A stretch of DNA of 64,000 nucleotides from Leucobacter chromiisoli (GCF_016522505.1 NZ_JAEHOH010000006.1:124001-188000), one strand, 5' to 3'. Counted from the first letter of the stretch, positions 1-8,740 are shown. Notes: generated from the letters alone by a model not told the origin. Translations and numbers: made by a program.

Positions 1-812
1 GCGCCCCCGACGCCGGGGCTCCGGCCGAGGGTCGGGAGACGACGGCCGCCGGCTCCGTGACGCTCTGGATCCCGCTCGTGCGCCGCACGAGGCCGCCGTT
101 CGAGGGTCGCTGGGCGCTCCCCGGCGGGCCCACGCAGTGGGACGAGACCCTCGTCGACACCGCCTCACGGACCCTCCACGACGCCGTGCTCCGTCCGCCG
201 GGGTACCTCGAGCAGCTCTACGCGTTCGGCAGCGTCGAGCGCTCGGCCGAGGCGCAGCGACTCGTCACGATCGGGTACTGGGCGCTGTACGGCGAGCGGG
301 ATCTGGCGGCTCCCCCGAGCGCGCCGGCGGGTCAGGGGGCCGGGGCACCCGTCGGCCGGACCCCGGTCGCAGCCCCGAGCCGGGGAGGCGGGGCGCCCGG
401 CCCGAGATGGGACGACGTGCCTCCCCAGTCCGGTCCCCGTCAGGAGGGCTCCGGAGGGCCCCCAGGCGAGAACGATCCCAACGTCGCCTGGTTCAGCGCC
501 GACCGCCTGCCGCGTCTCGCGTTCGACCACGTCGACATCGTCGAGTACGCGCTCTGGCGTCTGCGCCGCAAGACCGAGTACTCGGCGGTGGCCCACCGAT
601 TCCTCGGACCGGTGTTCACCCTCGCGCAGCTGCGCAGCGTGCACGAGGCGATCCTCGGGAACCGCGTCGACCCGGCGAACTTCCGCAGGCAGGCGCTCGC
701 CCAGGGGCACCTCGTGGACACCGGCGCCGTCGAGACCGGCACGCGGCATCGCCCGGCGAGGCTGTTCCGCTTCCGGGCGGAGCCGGAGGACGCCCCGCGC
801 CCCGACCGGTAG
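1..812 (+). CDS. nrtR: NrtR-type Nudix transcriptional regulator of NAD biosynthesis (5' end missing)
   Basis: The reading frame is open to the left edge, so the N-terminus lies outside the window. An internal GTG at 57 exists, but the family has more sequence before it. The visible protein has a Nudix fold (LTLWIPLVRR, GRWALPGG) followed by a C-terminal winged-helix region (about 580-770) with motifs typical of NrtR (WFSADRLP, LAFDHVDIVEYAL, FRRQAL). The Nudix box is degenerate: where hydrolases have REUXEEXGU this protein reads RTLHDAVLRPPG, so it is probably a ligand sensor and not an enzyme. NrtR proteins are known to bind ADP-ribose and repress NAD genes. The neighbour nadA starts 131 nt downstream on the same strand, which fits. 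A Gly/Pro-rich stretch of about 55 residues (about 310-475) interrupts the Nudix domain and is unusual. Confidence 0.85.
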   Translation, partial: APDAGAPAEGRETTAAGSVTLWIPLVRRTRPPFEGRWALPGGPTQWDETLVDTASRTLHDAVLRPPGYLEQLYAFGSVERSAEAQRLVTIGYWALYGERDLAAPPSAPAGQGAGAPVGRTPVAAPSRGGGAPGPRWDDVPPQSGPRQEGSGGPPGENDPNVAWFSADRLPRLAFDHVDIVEYALWRLRRKTEYSAVAHRFLGPVFTLAQLRSVHEAILGNRVDPANFRRQALAQGHLVDTGAVETGTRHRPARLFRFRAEPEDAPRPDR

Positions 813-895
813 ACCGTGCCCCCGATCCGATCTGGATCCCGCCAGACCCGACCAGCCCCGATCGATCCGCGAGGCCCGATCCGGAGCAGAGACAC

Positions 896-927
896 CGACC
901 GACACCAGACGCGACCGACACCAGACG
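896..927 (+). repeat. Perfect 16-bp tandem repeat in the nadA leader
   Basis: CGACCGACACCAGACG occurs twice head to tail (896-911 and 912-927), directly before the nadA ribosome binding site AAGGAG (928-933). It lies where an operator or leader element could act. A role as a regulator site is inference only, because the repeat is direct and not palindromic. Confidence 0.7.
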
Positions 928-942
928 AAGGAGCATGCAGCG

Positions 943-2271
943 ATGACGAGCGTGCAGGAACTCATCCGCGGAGCAGCGGCGGAGGAGGCCGAGCGGGGCC
1001 ACCGCCGCCCGATCGCGCTCCGGCCGACCGGCCGGTCGGCGCCCGGCCAGGCGGCGACGAGCTGCGACAGCGGTCTCGCGCGGGATCCGTGGGCGGTCGA
1101 CCGCGCCCCGGGCTACGGGCCCGGCGCCTCGACCGCCGACGCCATCCCGGGCGACGCGCCGCGGCAGGGCCCGCTGCCCGAGCGCTACACCGACGCGAGC
1201 GAGGAGGAGCTCGAGCGGCGGATCGTCGCGGCGAAGGCCCGGCTCGGCGACCGGGTCCGCATCCTGGGGCACTTCTACCAGCGCGACGAGATCGTGCGTC
1301 ACGCCGACTTCGTGGGCGACTCGTTCATGCTGGCGCAGGCCGCGAAGGCGAGCCCCGAGGCCGAGGCGTTCGTCTTCTGCGGCGTCCACTTCATGGCCGA
1401 GACGGCCGACATCCTCTCGGGGCCCGAGCAGGCCGTGATCCTGCCGAACCTCGCCGCGGGGTGCTCGATGGCCGACATGGCCACGATCGATCAGGTCGAG
1501 CGCTGCTGGCGGGAGCTCGTGCAGGTGCTGGGGCAGGAGCCCGACGCCGAGGGCCGTCAGCCGGTGATCCCGGTCACCTACATGAACTCCTCGGCGGCGA
1601 TCAAGGCCTTCTGCGGACGCAACGGGGGCATCGTGTGCACCTCGTCGAACGCGCGCGCCGTGCTCGAGTGGGCCTTCGAGCGCGGGCGGCGGGTCGTGTT
1701 CTTCCCCGACCAGCACCTCGGACGCAACACCGCCAAGGCCATGGGCGTCGCCGAGGAGGCGATGCCGCTGTGGCGCGCGCATCTGCCCCTCGGGGGCAAC
1801 ACCGCGGAGACGCTGCGCGAGGCGCGCGTGATCCTGTGGAACGGCTTCTGCTCCGTGCACAAGCGCTTCACCGTCGACCAGATCGAGCGGGCGCGCGCCG
1901 AGCACCCCGGCGTGCGGGTGATCGTGCACCCGGAGTGCCCGGCCGCGGTCGTCGAGGCCGCCGACGGCAGCGGGTCGACGGAGTACATCCGTCGCGAGAT
2001 CGCGGCGGCGGCGCCCGGCTCGGTGATCGCGGTGGGCACCGAGATCAACCTCGTGAACCGGCTGCAGCATCAGCACCCCGAGCTGACGATCTTCTGCCTC
2101 GACCCCGTGGTGTGCCCGTGCTCGACCATGTACCGCATCCACCCCGCCTACCTGGCGTGGACGCTCGAGTCGCTGCTCGAGGGGCTGACGCCGAACCGGA
2201 TCGCGGTGCCGCGCGCGGTCGCCGAGGAGTCGCGGGTGGCGCTCGAGCGCATGCTCGCGGCGAAGCCGTGA
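943..2271 (+). CDS. nadA: Quinolinate synthase A
   Basis: NadA condenses iminoaspartate with dihydroxyacetone phosphate to quinolinate, in the cytosol, using a [4Fe-4S] cluster. The 442-residue protein is the long actinobacterial form, with about 80 poorly conserved N-terminal residues before GHFYQRDEIV. Conserved segments are DFVGDSFMLAQAA, NLAAGCSMADM (Cys174), VIVHPECP (Cys332) and DPVVCPC (Cys391/Cys393). Three of these cysteines should hold the cluster. The ATG at 943 is preceded by AAGGAG with 9 nt spacing. The stop overlaps the nadB start as GTGA, so translation is probably coupled. The gene sits directly after nrtR and is its expected target. Confidence 0.97.
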   Translation: MTSVQELIRGAAAEEAERGHRRPIALRPTGRSAPGQAATSCDSGLARDPWAVDRAPGYGPGASTADAIPGDAPRQGPLPERYTDASEEELERRIVAAKARLGDRVRILGHFYQRDEIVRHADFVGDSFMLAQAAKASPEAEAFVFCGVHFMAETADILSGPEQAVILPNLAAGCSMADMATIDQVERCWRELVQVLGQEPDAEGRQPVIPVTYMNSSAAIKAFCGRNGGIVCTSSNARAVLEWAFERGRRVVFFPDQHLGRNTAKAMGVAEEAMPLWRAHLPLGGNTAETLREARVILWNGFCSVHKRFTVDQIERARAEHPGVRVIVHPECPAAVVEAADGSGSTEYIRREIAAAAPGSVIAVGTEINLVNRLQHQHPELTIFCLDPVVCPCSTMYRIHPAYLAWTLESLLEGLTPNRIAVPRAVAEESRVALERMLAAKP

Positions 2272-3917
2272 TCTGCGTCGTCGGATCCGGGGTCGCCGGG
2301 CTCTCCGCGACCCTCGCGGCCTGCGACGCCGGCGCCGAGGTGCTGCTCGTCACCCCCGGGAGGCTGGGCGGGGCGGACCCCGCGGCGGGCGGCAGCACCG
2401 CGCTCGCGCAGGGCGGGATCGCGGCGGCCCTGGGGCCGGGGGACGCTCCCGCCGATCACGCGGCCGACACCGTCGCCGCCGGCTGCGGGCTGACGGACGG
2501 CGAGGCCGCCGCCCTGCTCGCGACCGCCGGGGCGGCCGCCGTGCGCTCCCTGATCGCCGACGGCTTCGCGGCGGACCGCGACGCCCGCGGCCGTCTCGCC
2601 CTGGGGCTCGAGGCCGCCCACGGCCGGCCGCGCATCGTGCACGCCGGCGAGGATCGCAGCGGCGCGGTCCTGCACGCGCACCTGGGGCGGCGCGTCCTCG
2701 AGCGGGTGCGGGAAGGCCGGGTCGAGCTGCAGGAGGAGCGCACCGTCGTCTCGCTGCTCGCGGAGGCCGGCGCGGTCGTCGGGATCGTGCTGAGCGATGC
2801 CGAGGAGTGCGTCGCTCGCACCGTGCGCGGTGCCGGCGGCCGCGTGGCGCCCGCCGTGCGCCGCGTCGATGCGGTCGTGCTCGCGACCGGGGGATACGCC
2901 GCGCTCCACCCCCGCACGAGCAATCCCGCCGGATCGCGGGGCGAGGGCATCGTGCTGGCGGCCCGCGCCGGGGCCGCGCTCGCGGACCTCGAGCTCGTGC
3001 AGTTCCACCCCACGGCCCTCGCCGCTCCCGGTGCGGAGACCGACGGCTTCCTCGTCTCCGAGGCCGTGCGCGGGGCGGGGGCCGTGCTGCTCGACCGCCG
3101 CGGACGCCGGTTCATGCGCTCCGCGCACCCCGCCGCAGAGCTCGCCCCGCGCGACGTCGTCTCGGTGGCCGTCCACCGGGCGCTGCGCGCGGACGGGGGC
3201 GGGTCCGTGCGCCTCGACGCCACCCCGATCGAGCGCGAGGGCGGTCCGGGAACCCTCGCGCGCCGCTTCCCGAGGATCACCGCGGCGACCCGCGCCCTCG
3301 GGCTCGACTGGGCGCGGGAGCCCGTCCCCGTCGCGCCGGCGGCGCACTACACGATGGGCGGCGTCGCCACCGATCTCGACGGCCGCAGCAGCGTGCCCGG
3401 CCTCTACGCCGCGGGCGAGGTCGCCGCCACCGGCGTGCACGGCGCGAACCGGCTGGCATCGAACTCGCTGCTCGAGGGGCTCGTCTTCGGCGCCCGGGCC
3501 GGGGCGGCGGCCGCGCGCTCCGAGCCGTGGCGGCTGCGCGGGGCCGGCGTCTCGGAGCTCCTCGCGCGGGTCGAGCCGTTCGCCCGGGGTGGGGATGGGC
3601 CCCCAGACCGGAGGAGCGCGGACCCGGATGCGGTCGCCGGCGCCGTCGCCTCCGGGCTCGGCATCGAGCGCGACGCCGAGGGCCTCCGCGCGGCCGCGGC
3701 GGTGTTCGCGCGCTGCTCCGGAACGGAGGCGGCGCTCGCCGCGCTCGTCGCGGCCGCGGCGCTCGCGCGCACCGAGTCGCGCGGCGCGCATCGGCGGTCG
3801 GATCATCCGCACGCCGATCCCGCGCAGGCGCGTCGCTCGGCGCTGCTGCTCGCCCCCGGACGCCCCGTTCCGGCGCACCCCGATCCCGAGCCGACAAGGA
3901 GCCTCGCCCCGTGCTGA
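2268..3917 (+). CDS. nadB: L-aspartate oxidase
   Basis: NadB oxidises L-aspartate to iminoaspartate, the substrate of NadA, using FAD. The GTG at 2268 overlaps the nadA stop (GTGA) and gives 549 residues that begin at once with the dinucleotide-binding motif VVGSGVAGLSA. Other family marks are GGSTALAQGGIAAAL, LELVQFHPTAL, EAVRGAGAVL, APAAHYTMGGVATD and GANRLASNSLLEGLVFGARAG, all characteristic of the aspartate oxidase/fumarate reductase flavoprotein fold. The C-terminal 150 residues form the helical domain and end in a Pro/Ala/Arg-rich tail. The gene overlaps nadC by 7 nt. No strong ribosome binding site precedes the GTG, which fits coupling to nadA. Confidence 0.96.
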   Translation: MICVVGSGVAGLSATLAACDAGAEVLLVTPGRLGGADPAAGGSTALAQGGIAAALGPGDAPADHAADTVAAGCGLTDGEAAALLATAGAAAVRSLIADGFAADRDARGRLALGLEAAHGRPRIVHAGEDRSGAVLHAHLGRRVLERVREGRVELQEERTVVSLLAEAGAVVGIVLSDAEECVARTVRGAGGRVAPAVRRVDAVVLATGGYAALHPRTSNPAGSRGEGIVLAARAGAALADLELVQFHPTALAAPGAETDGFLVSEAVRGAGAVLLDRRGRRFMRSAHPAAELAPRDVVSVAVHRALRADGGGSVRLDATPIEREGGPGTLARRFPRITAATRALGLDWAREPVPVAPAAHYTMGGVATDLDGRSSVPGLYAAGEVAATGVHGANRLASNSLLEGLVFGARAGAAAARSEPWRLRGAGVSELLARVEPFARGGDGPPDRRSADPDAVAGAVASGLGIERDAEGLRAAAAVFARCSGTEAALAALVAAAALARTESRGAHRRSDHPHADPAQARRSALLLAPGRPVPAHPDPEPTRSLAPC

Positions 3918-4765
3918 CCCCGCAGATCGTCCGAACCTCCGTGCAGCGAGCGCTCGAGGAGGACGCCCCCTGGGGCGACCTCACCGCCCAGCTGGCGATC
4001 CCGGCGAGCGCCCGGCTCGACACCCGCCTGGTCGCGCGCGAAGCCGGCGTGTTCGCGGGCGGAGCCACCGTGGCCGAGACGTTCCGCCAGGTGGACGACT
4101 CGATCGCCGTCGAGGCGCTCATCGCCGACGGCGAGCCGTTCGACGCGGGCGACCGGCTGGCCCGCATCTCGGGCCCGGCGAGGGGCGTGCTCACGGGCGA
4201 GCGCGTCGCACTCAACTTCGCCCAGCGCCTGAGCGGCATCGCGACGCTCACCTCCCGCTACGTCGCCGAGGTCGCGGGCACGCGGGCCCGGATCGCCGAC
4301 ACCCGGAAGACCACCCCGGGCCTGCGGGCGCTGGAGAAGCACGCCGTGCTCGCGGGAGGCGGGTCGAACCACCGCTTCGGCCTCTCCGACGCGATCATGG
4401 TGAAGGACAACCACCTCGCGGCGCTCGGGGCGATCGACGACCGCACCACGACGGAGGCGCTGCGCTCGCTGCGGGAGCGCGCCGGTCACACCGTCTCGAT
4501 CGTCGTCGAGGTGGACCGTCTCGATCAGATCGAGGCCGTGCTCGCCGCGGGTGTGACGGGGGTGCTGCTCGACAACTTCACGCTCGACGAGCTCTCCGCG
4601 GGCGTTCGCCTCATCGGCGACCGGGCGATCGCGGAGGCGAGTGGAGGCGTCTCGCTCGCGACCGTCGGGGCGATCGCGCGGACGGGCGTCGACGTCGTCT
4701 CGGTCGGCCGGCTGACCCACGGAGCGCGCGCGCTCGACCTCGGCCTGGACGCGGTGGGATCGTGA
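3911..4765 (+). CDS. nadC: Nicotinate-nucleotide diphosphorylase (quinolinate phosphoribosyltransferase)
   Basis: NadC converts quinolinate and PRPP to nicotinate mononucleotide, the last step of de novo pyridine-ring synthesis. It starts at GTG 3911, with AAGGAG at 3896-3901 and 9 nt spacing, and overlaps nadB by 7 nt. The 284-residue product matches family length. Diagnostic segments are EDAPWGDLT, GERVALNFAQRLSGIAT, ADTRKTTPGLR (phosphate-binding Arg/Lys), GGSNHRFGLSDAIMVKDNH and GVLLDNF. The stop overlaps the nifS start (GTGA), continuing the translational coupling of the operon. Confidence 0.97.
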   Translation: MLTPQIVRTSVQRALEEDAPWGDLTAQLAIPASARLDTRLVAREAGVFAGGATVAETFRQVDDSIAVEALIADGEPFDAGDRLARISGPARGVLTGERVALNFAQRLSGIATLTSRYVAEVAGTRARIADTRKTTPGLRALEKHAVLAGGGSNHRFGLSDAIMVKDNHLAALGAIDDRTTTEALRSLRERAGHTVSIVVEVDRLDQIEAVLAAGVTGVLLDNFTLDELSAGVRLIGDRAIAEASGGVSLATVGAIARTGVDVVSVGRLTHGARALDLGLDAVGS

Positions 4766-5967
4766 GCCGCTACCTCGACGCCGCCGCCACGGCCCCCCTG
4801 CGCCCCGAGGCCCGTGCCGCGATGCTCGACGCCCTCGACGCGGGCCCCGGCAACCCCTCGAGCGTGCACGCCGCGGGCCACCGCGCGAGGAGCACGGTCG
4901 AGACGTCGAGGGAGCGCGTCGCGGCGGCGCTGGGCGCCCGGCCCGGCGAGCTGGTCTTCACCTCGGGCGGCACCGAGGCGAACAATCTCGCGGTCATCGG
5001 GCTGGCGCTCGCGAACCCGCGCGGGAGGCACCTGATCACCTCCCCGCTCGAGCATCCCTCGGTGCTCGAGAGCTGCCGCCTCCTCGCCCGCGTGCACGGC
5101 TTCGAGGTGACGGTGCTGCCCGTGGACGGCGCGGGGCGGATCGAGCCGTCGGACGCGGCCGCGGCGATGCGCGACGACACGACCCTCGCGACCATCGGGC
5201 TCGCGAACGCGGAGGTCGGCACCGTCCAGCCGCTGCCCGCGATCGCGCTCGAGGCTCGGAGACGGGGGGTGCTCGTGCACACCGACGCCGTGCAGGCCGC
5301 GGCGGGCCTCCCCGTCTCGTTCGGGTCGGGGGGCTGGCCGGGCGAGGGCGTCGACGCGATCTCCGTCGCCTCGCACAAGTTCGGCGGCCCGCAGGGAGCG
5401 GGAGCGCTCCTCGTGCGCGACCACCTGCCGATCGAGCCGCTGCTGCACGGCGGCGGGCAGGAGCGCGGCGCGCGATCCGGAACCGAGAACGTCGCGGCGA
5501 TCGCCGGGTTCGCCGCGGCGGTCGTCGCGGCCACGGCCTCGGTCGGCGGCCGCGCGCTCGAGCTGGTGCGATCCCGCGACGCGCTCGTGCGGCGGGTGCT
5601 CGACGAGGTCGTCGGGGCGAGACTCACCGGCGACCCCGTCGAGCGGCTGCCGGGGCACGCCTCCTTCGTGGTAGCGGGCGTGAGCGGGGAGTCGCTGCTC
5701 GTCGCGCTCGACGCCGCGGGGCTCGCCGTCTCCTCGGGCTCGGCCTGCGCGGCCGGCAGGGACGAGCCGTCGCCGGCGCTCCTCGCGATGGGGATCGAGC
5801 CGGGGCTCGCGCGGACCGCCATCCGCTTCACCCTCCCCGATCCGATTCCGGAGGCCGTCGTCGAGCGGATCGTCGACGTGCTCGGCCGCGAGACCCGGAG
5901 GCGCGGCGCCGAGCGGCGGAGCTACTCCACGAGCTTCCCCGCGACGGAGTCGTCGGACGCCGCGTAG
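4762..5967 (+). CDS. nifS: Cysteine desulfurase, NifS/IscS type, of the NAD operon
   Basis: This PLP enzyme takes sulfur from cysteine for iron-sulfur cluster assembly. The GTG at 4762 overlaps the nadC stop, giving 401 residues. It has GNPSSVHAAGHRAR, FTSGGTEANNLA, HTDAVQAA, the PLP lysine in SVASHKFGGPQG and the active cysteine in SSGSACAAG, so all catalytic parts are present. Its place as last gene of the nadABC operon suggests it serves the NadA [4Fe-4S] cluster, as reported for Bacillus NifS; that role is inference here. A separate SufS is encoded at about 11 kb. The last 46 nt overlap the 3' end of the convergent flavoprotein gene. Confidence 0.93.
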   Translation: MSRYLDAAATAPLRPEARAAMLDALDAGPGNPSSVHAAGHRARSTVETSRERVAAALGARPGELVFTSGGTEANNLAVIGLALANPRGRHLITSPLEHPSVLESCRLLARVHGFEVTVLPVDGAGRIEPSDAAAAMRDDTTLATIGLANAEVGTVQPLPAIALEARRRGVLVHTDAVQAAAGLPVSFGSGGWPGEGVDAISVASHKFGGPQGAGALLVRDHLPIEPLLHGGGQERGARSGTENVAAIAGFAAAVVAATASVGGRALELVRSRDALVRRVLDEVVGARLTGDPVERLPGHASFVVAGVSGESLLVALDAAGLAVSSGSACAAGRDEPSPALLAMGIEPGLARTAIRFTLPDPIPEAVVERIVDVLGRETRRRGAERRSYSTSFPATESSDAA

Positions 5968-7709
5968 GCCAGGTCGCGGAACGACGCCGGCGCCTCGGCG
6001 ACGGGCTCGAACACGACCCCGTCGGCGGGGCTCCAGACCATGCTGCCGCGCAGCTCCCCGCTCTGCTCGGGGAAGTCGGAGCGGTTGTGGCAGCCGCGCG
6101 TCTCGCGGCGCTCCAGCGCGCACTCGAGCGTGGCGCGCGCGGCGAGCATCGAACCGGAGAGGTCGAAGGCGTGGGCGAGGTCGTCGAAGCCGGCGATGTC
6201 CGGGTGCGCCGTGACGCGCGCCGCCCGCTCCTCCAGCTCGTCGAGCTTCGCGAGGCCGGCGGTGAGACCCGACTCGCTGCGCACCACGCCGGCGTGCTCG
6301 GTCATCAGGTCGCGGAGCGCGCGCTGCAGGCGCCGGGGGCTCTCGGAGCCTCGCATCCCCGCGGAAGCGGTCGCGGGTCGGCCCTCCAGGAGACCGAGCA
6401 TCTCGGCGCGCGCCTCGGCCACGGCCGCGGGGTCGCGACGCAGCTCGGTCAGGCCGGAGGCGTACTCGGCCGCGTCGGCGCCCGTGATCCGTCCGTACAC
6501 GAGCAGCTCGATCAGCGAGTTGCCGCCGAGCCGATTGGCGCCGTGCAGCCCGCTCGACGCCTCGCCGATCGCGTAGAGGCCCGCGACGCCCGTTCCGTGG
6601 TCCTCGGGACGCACCCACACCCCGCCCATCGAGTAGTGCGCCGTCGGGGCGATCTCGATCGGCTCGTCCGTGATGTCGAGCATCTGCAGATCGATGAGGG
6701 TGCGGTAGACGCGCGGCAGCTTCGCGAGGATCCGCTCCCGGGGCAGGTGGGACACGTCGAGGAAGACGCCGCCGTTCGTCGTGCCGCGGCCCTCGATGAT
6801 CTCCGTGTAGCTCGCGAGGGCGACGCGATCCCGGGTCGAGAGCTCCATGCGCTGCGGGTCGTAGCGCTCCATGAACCGCTCGCCGAGGGCGTTGCGCAGG
6901 ATCCCGCCCTCGCCGCGGGCGGCCTCCGACACGAGGGTGCCGGCCGCCTCGGCCGGTTCGAGGATGCCCGAGGGGTGGAACTGCACGAGCTCGGCGTCGC
7001 GGAGCCTGGCGCCCGCGAGTGCGGCGAGCCGGAACGAGTCGCCCGTGTTCTCGTCGCGACGGGACGACGTGTTGCGCCAGATGCGGGTGTGTCCGCCGGC
7101 GGCGAGGATCACGGCGTCGGCGTGGATCACCACGGGCGAGCCGTCGACGACGTCGAAGCCGTAAGCGCCGAAGACGCGTCCGTCGCCCACGAGCACGCGC
7201 GTGACGTAGACGGTGTCGATGACGGGCACGTTCAGCTCGCGGGCGCGCCGCATGAGGGTGCGCTGGATCTCGAGGCCCGTGTAGTCGCCCGCGTAGCAGG
7301 TGCGGCGGTACCGGTGGGCCCCGAAGAAGCGCTGGCTGATCCTGCCGTCGGCCTCGCGCGCGAAGGGCATGCCCCAGCGCTCGAGCTCCGCGATGCCCTC
7401 GGCGGCGCCGCGGGCGACGGTCTCGACGATGGCGGGGTCCGCGAGGAAGTAGGACTCGCGCAGCGTGTCGGCGGCGTGCTGCTGCCAGCTGTCCTCCGGG
7501 TCCATCGTGCCGAGGGCGGCGTTGATGCCCCCGGCGGCCAGCGTGGTGTGGGCGTCGTGGGCGCGCCGCTTGCCGACCGCGAGCACCTGCACGCCGCGCT
7601 CGGCGAGCTCGATCGATGCGCGGAGGCCGGCTCCGCCGGTGCCGATGACGAGGACGGAGGTGGCGAGCAGGCGCTCCGACCGGGAGGCTGAGGAATCGTG
7701 AGTGTGCAT
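5922..7709 (-). CDS. FAD-dependent fumarate reductase/succinate dehydrogenase-type flavoprotein
   Basis: The 595-residue protein has the full SdhA/FrdA/NadB layout: FAD motif VIGTGGAGLRASIE, HTTLAAGGINAALG, LVQFHPSGI, SEAARGEGGILRN, ERYDPQRMELSTRD, PTAHYSMGGV, HGANRLGGNSLIELLVYGR and a C-terminal helical domain. The natural electron acceptor or donor is unknown, because no iron-sulfur or membrane-anchor subunit lies beside it, so it may be a soluble oxidase or reductase. The ATG at 7709 was chosen because it lies 7 nt after a TAGCGT hexamer; longer in-frame starts up to 7766 would run into the divergent regulator's promoter. It is divergent from a LysR gene, probably its regulator, and overlaps nifS tail to tail by 46 nt. 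Confidence 0.85.
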   Translation of the reverse strand: MHTHDSSASRSERLLATSVLVIGTGGAGLRASIELAERGVQVLAVGKRRAHDAHTTLAAGGINAALGTMDPEDSWQQHAADTLRESYFLADPAIVETVARGAAEGIAELERWGMPFAREADGRISQRFFGAHRYRRTCYAGDYTGLEIQRTLMRRARELNVPVIDTVYVTRVLVGDGRVFGAYGFDVVDGSPVVIHADAVILAAGGHTRIWRNTSSRRDENTGDSFRLAALAGARLRDAELVQFHPSGILEPAEAAGTLVSEAARGEGGILRNALGERFMERYDPQRMELSTRDRVALASYTEIIEGRGTTNGGVFLDVSHLPRERILAKLPRVYRTLIDLQMLDITDEPIEIAPTAHYSMGGVWVRPEDHGTGVAGLYAIGEASSGLHGANRLGGNSLIELLVYGRITGADAAEYASGLTELRRDPAAVAEARAEMLGLLEGRPATASAGMRGSESPRRLQRALRDLMTEHAGVVRSESGLTAGLAKLDELEERAARVTAHPDIAGFDDLAHAFDLSGSMLAARATLECALERRETRGCHNRSDFPEQSGELRGSMVWSPADGVVFEPVAEAPASFRDLAYAASDDSVAGKLVE

Positions 7710-7716
7710 GGGCTCC

Positions 7717-7722
7717 ACGCTA
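7717..7722 (-). promoter_or_regulatory. -10 hexamer TAGCGT of the flavoprotein gene
   Basis: TAGCGT on the minus strand ends 7 nt before the ATG at 7709, leaving no room for a ribosome binding site. This points to a leaderless transcript and decides the start. Confidence 0.5.
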
Positions 7723-7745
7723 GGCAGCGACCCATGATTACTCCA

Positions 7746-7760
7746 ATGAATAGTGCTCAT
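7746..7760. promoter_or_regulatory. Candidate LysR-type operator (T-N11-A dyad)
   Basis: ATGA-N7-TCAT forms a short dyad that contains T-N11-A, the usual core of LysR-family sites. It lies in the 77-bp gap between the divergent flavoprotein and LysR genes. The assignment is by position and shape only. Confidence 0.4.
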
Positions 7761-7774
7761 GCTCACGATGCGGA

Positions 7775-7780
7775 TAGGCT
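7775..7780 (+). promoter_or_regulatory. -10 hexamer TAGGCT of the LysR gene
   Basis: TAGGCT ends 6 nt before GTG 7787 and directly abuts ATG 7781. The spacing favours the GTG as start of a leaderless message. Confidence 0.5.
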
Positions 7781-7786
7781 ATGAAC

Positions 7787-8740
7787 GTGAATCTCGAGCA
7801 GCTGCGCGGCTTCGTGGAGGTGGCGCAGCTCGGCCACTTCACGAGGGCCGCGGAGCGGCTGCACCTCGCGCAGCCCTCCCTGAGCCGGCAGATCTCGTCG
7901 CTCGAGGCCGATCTCGGCATCGAGCTGTTCCACCGCGCCAGGGGGAACGTGACCCTCACGGCGGCGGGCGAGCGGCTGCTGCCGCTCGCGCGGCGCATGC
8001 TCGCCGATGCCGGCACCGCGCGGAGCGAGATGGCGGAGCTCGCCGGCCTGCGCCGGGGGAGAGTTCGGCTGGGGGCTACGCCGACCCTGTGCACGAGCCT
8101 CGTCGCCGAGGTGCTCGTCGAGTTCCGGGTGAGGCACCCGGGCATCGACGTGGAGATCCTCGAGCGAGGATCGCGGAGCCTCATCGCCGCGCTCGTGGAG
8201 GGCTCCCTCGACCTCGCGCTCATCGTGACCAGCGTCTCCTCGGGCGTCGCCCGGGCGGTGATCGAGCGCGAGCCGATCCTGAGCGAGCGTCTCGTCGTGG
8301 TCTCCGCGGCCTCGGAACCCGACCCCTTCGAGCGCCCCGCCGCCACCGCCGCGGTCGAGCTGCGGGAGCTCGCGCGCGTGCCGCAGATCTCCTTTCCCGA
8401 GAGCTACGACCTGCGCGTCGCCCTGGACGCCGCCTTTCGCGACGAGGGCCTGACGCCCGCGGTCGCGGTGCAGGGGGCCGAGATGGATGCGGCGCTGCGC
8501 TTCGCCGAACGTGGCATCGGCGTCGCCGTGGTGCCCGCCATGGTCGCGGTGGAACGCCCCGCGCTCCGCTCGGCTCCGCTCGGGGGCGACGCGCTGACGC
8601 GGACCGTCAGCGTCGCGCGCCGAGCGGACATGGCGCCGACCCACGCGAGTCGCGCGCTGCGGGCCTTGGTCGGCGAGACCGCCGACGGGCTCGCCGCTCC
8701 CGGCAGCCGGACCGCTCATCTCGTGAGCCGCGTCCGCTGA
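7787..8740 (+). CDS. LysR-family transcriptional regulator
   Basis: A typical LysR protein of 317 residues. The N-terminal winged helix-turn-helix spans about residues 1-60 (NLEQLRGFVEVAQLGHFTRA, then QPSLSRQISSLE), a linker helix follows, and a two-lobed effector-binding domain covers about 90-300. GTG 7787 is preferred over ATG 7781 because of the promoter spacing and because family members usually begin with the NLEQLR segment. It is divergent from the flavoprotein gene, the usual arrangement for a LysR regulator and its target. The effector cannot be told from sequence. Confidence 0.9.
   Translation: MNLEQLRGFVEVAQLGHFTRAAERLHLAQPSLSRQISSLEADLGIELFHRARGNVTLTAAGERLLPLARRMLADAGTARSEMAELAGLRRGRVRLGATPTLCTSLVAEVLVEFRVRHPGIDVEILERGSRSLIAALVEGSLDLALIVTSVSSGVARAVIEREPILSERLVVVSAASEPDPFERPAATAAVELRELARVPQISFPESYDLRVALDAAFRDEGLTPAVAVQGAEMDAALRFAERGIGVAVVPAMVAVERPALRSAPLGGDALTRTVSVARRADMAPTHASRALRALVGETADGLAAPGSRTAHLVSRVR

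Noticed and set aside
5922-7709. Calling the second flavoprotein a duplicate L-aspartate oxidase
   Set aside because: A nadB is already in the operon, and this protein's GEGGILRN and ERYDPQ motifs are closer to SdhA/FrdA.
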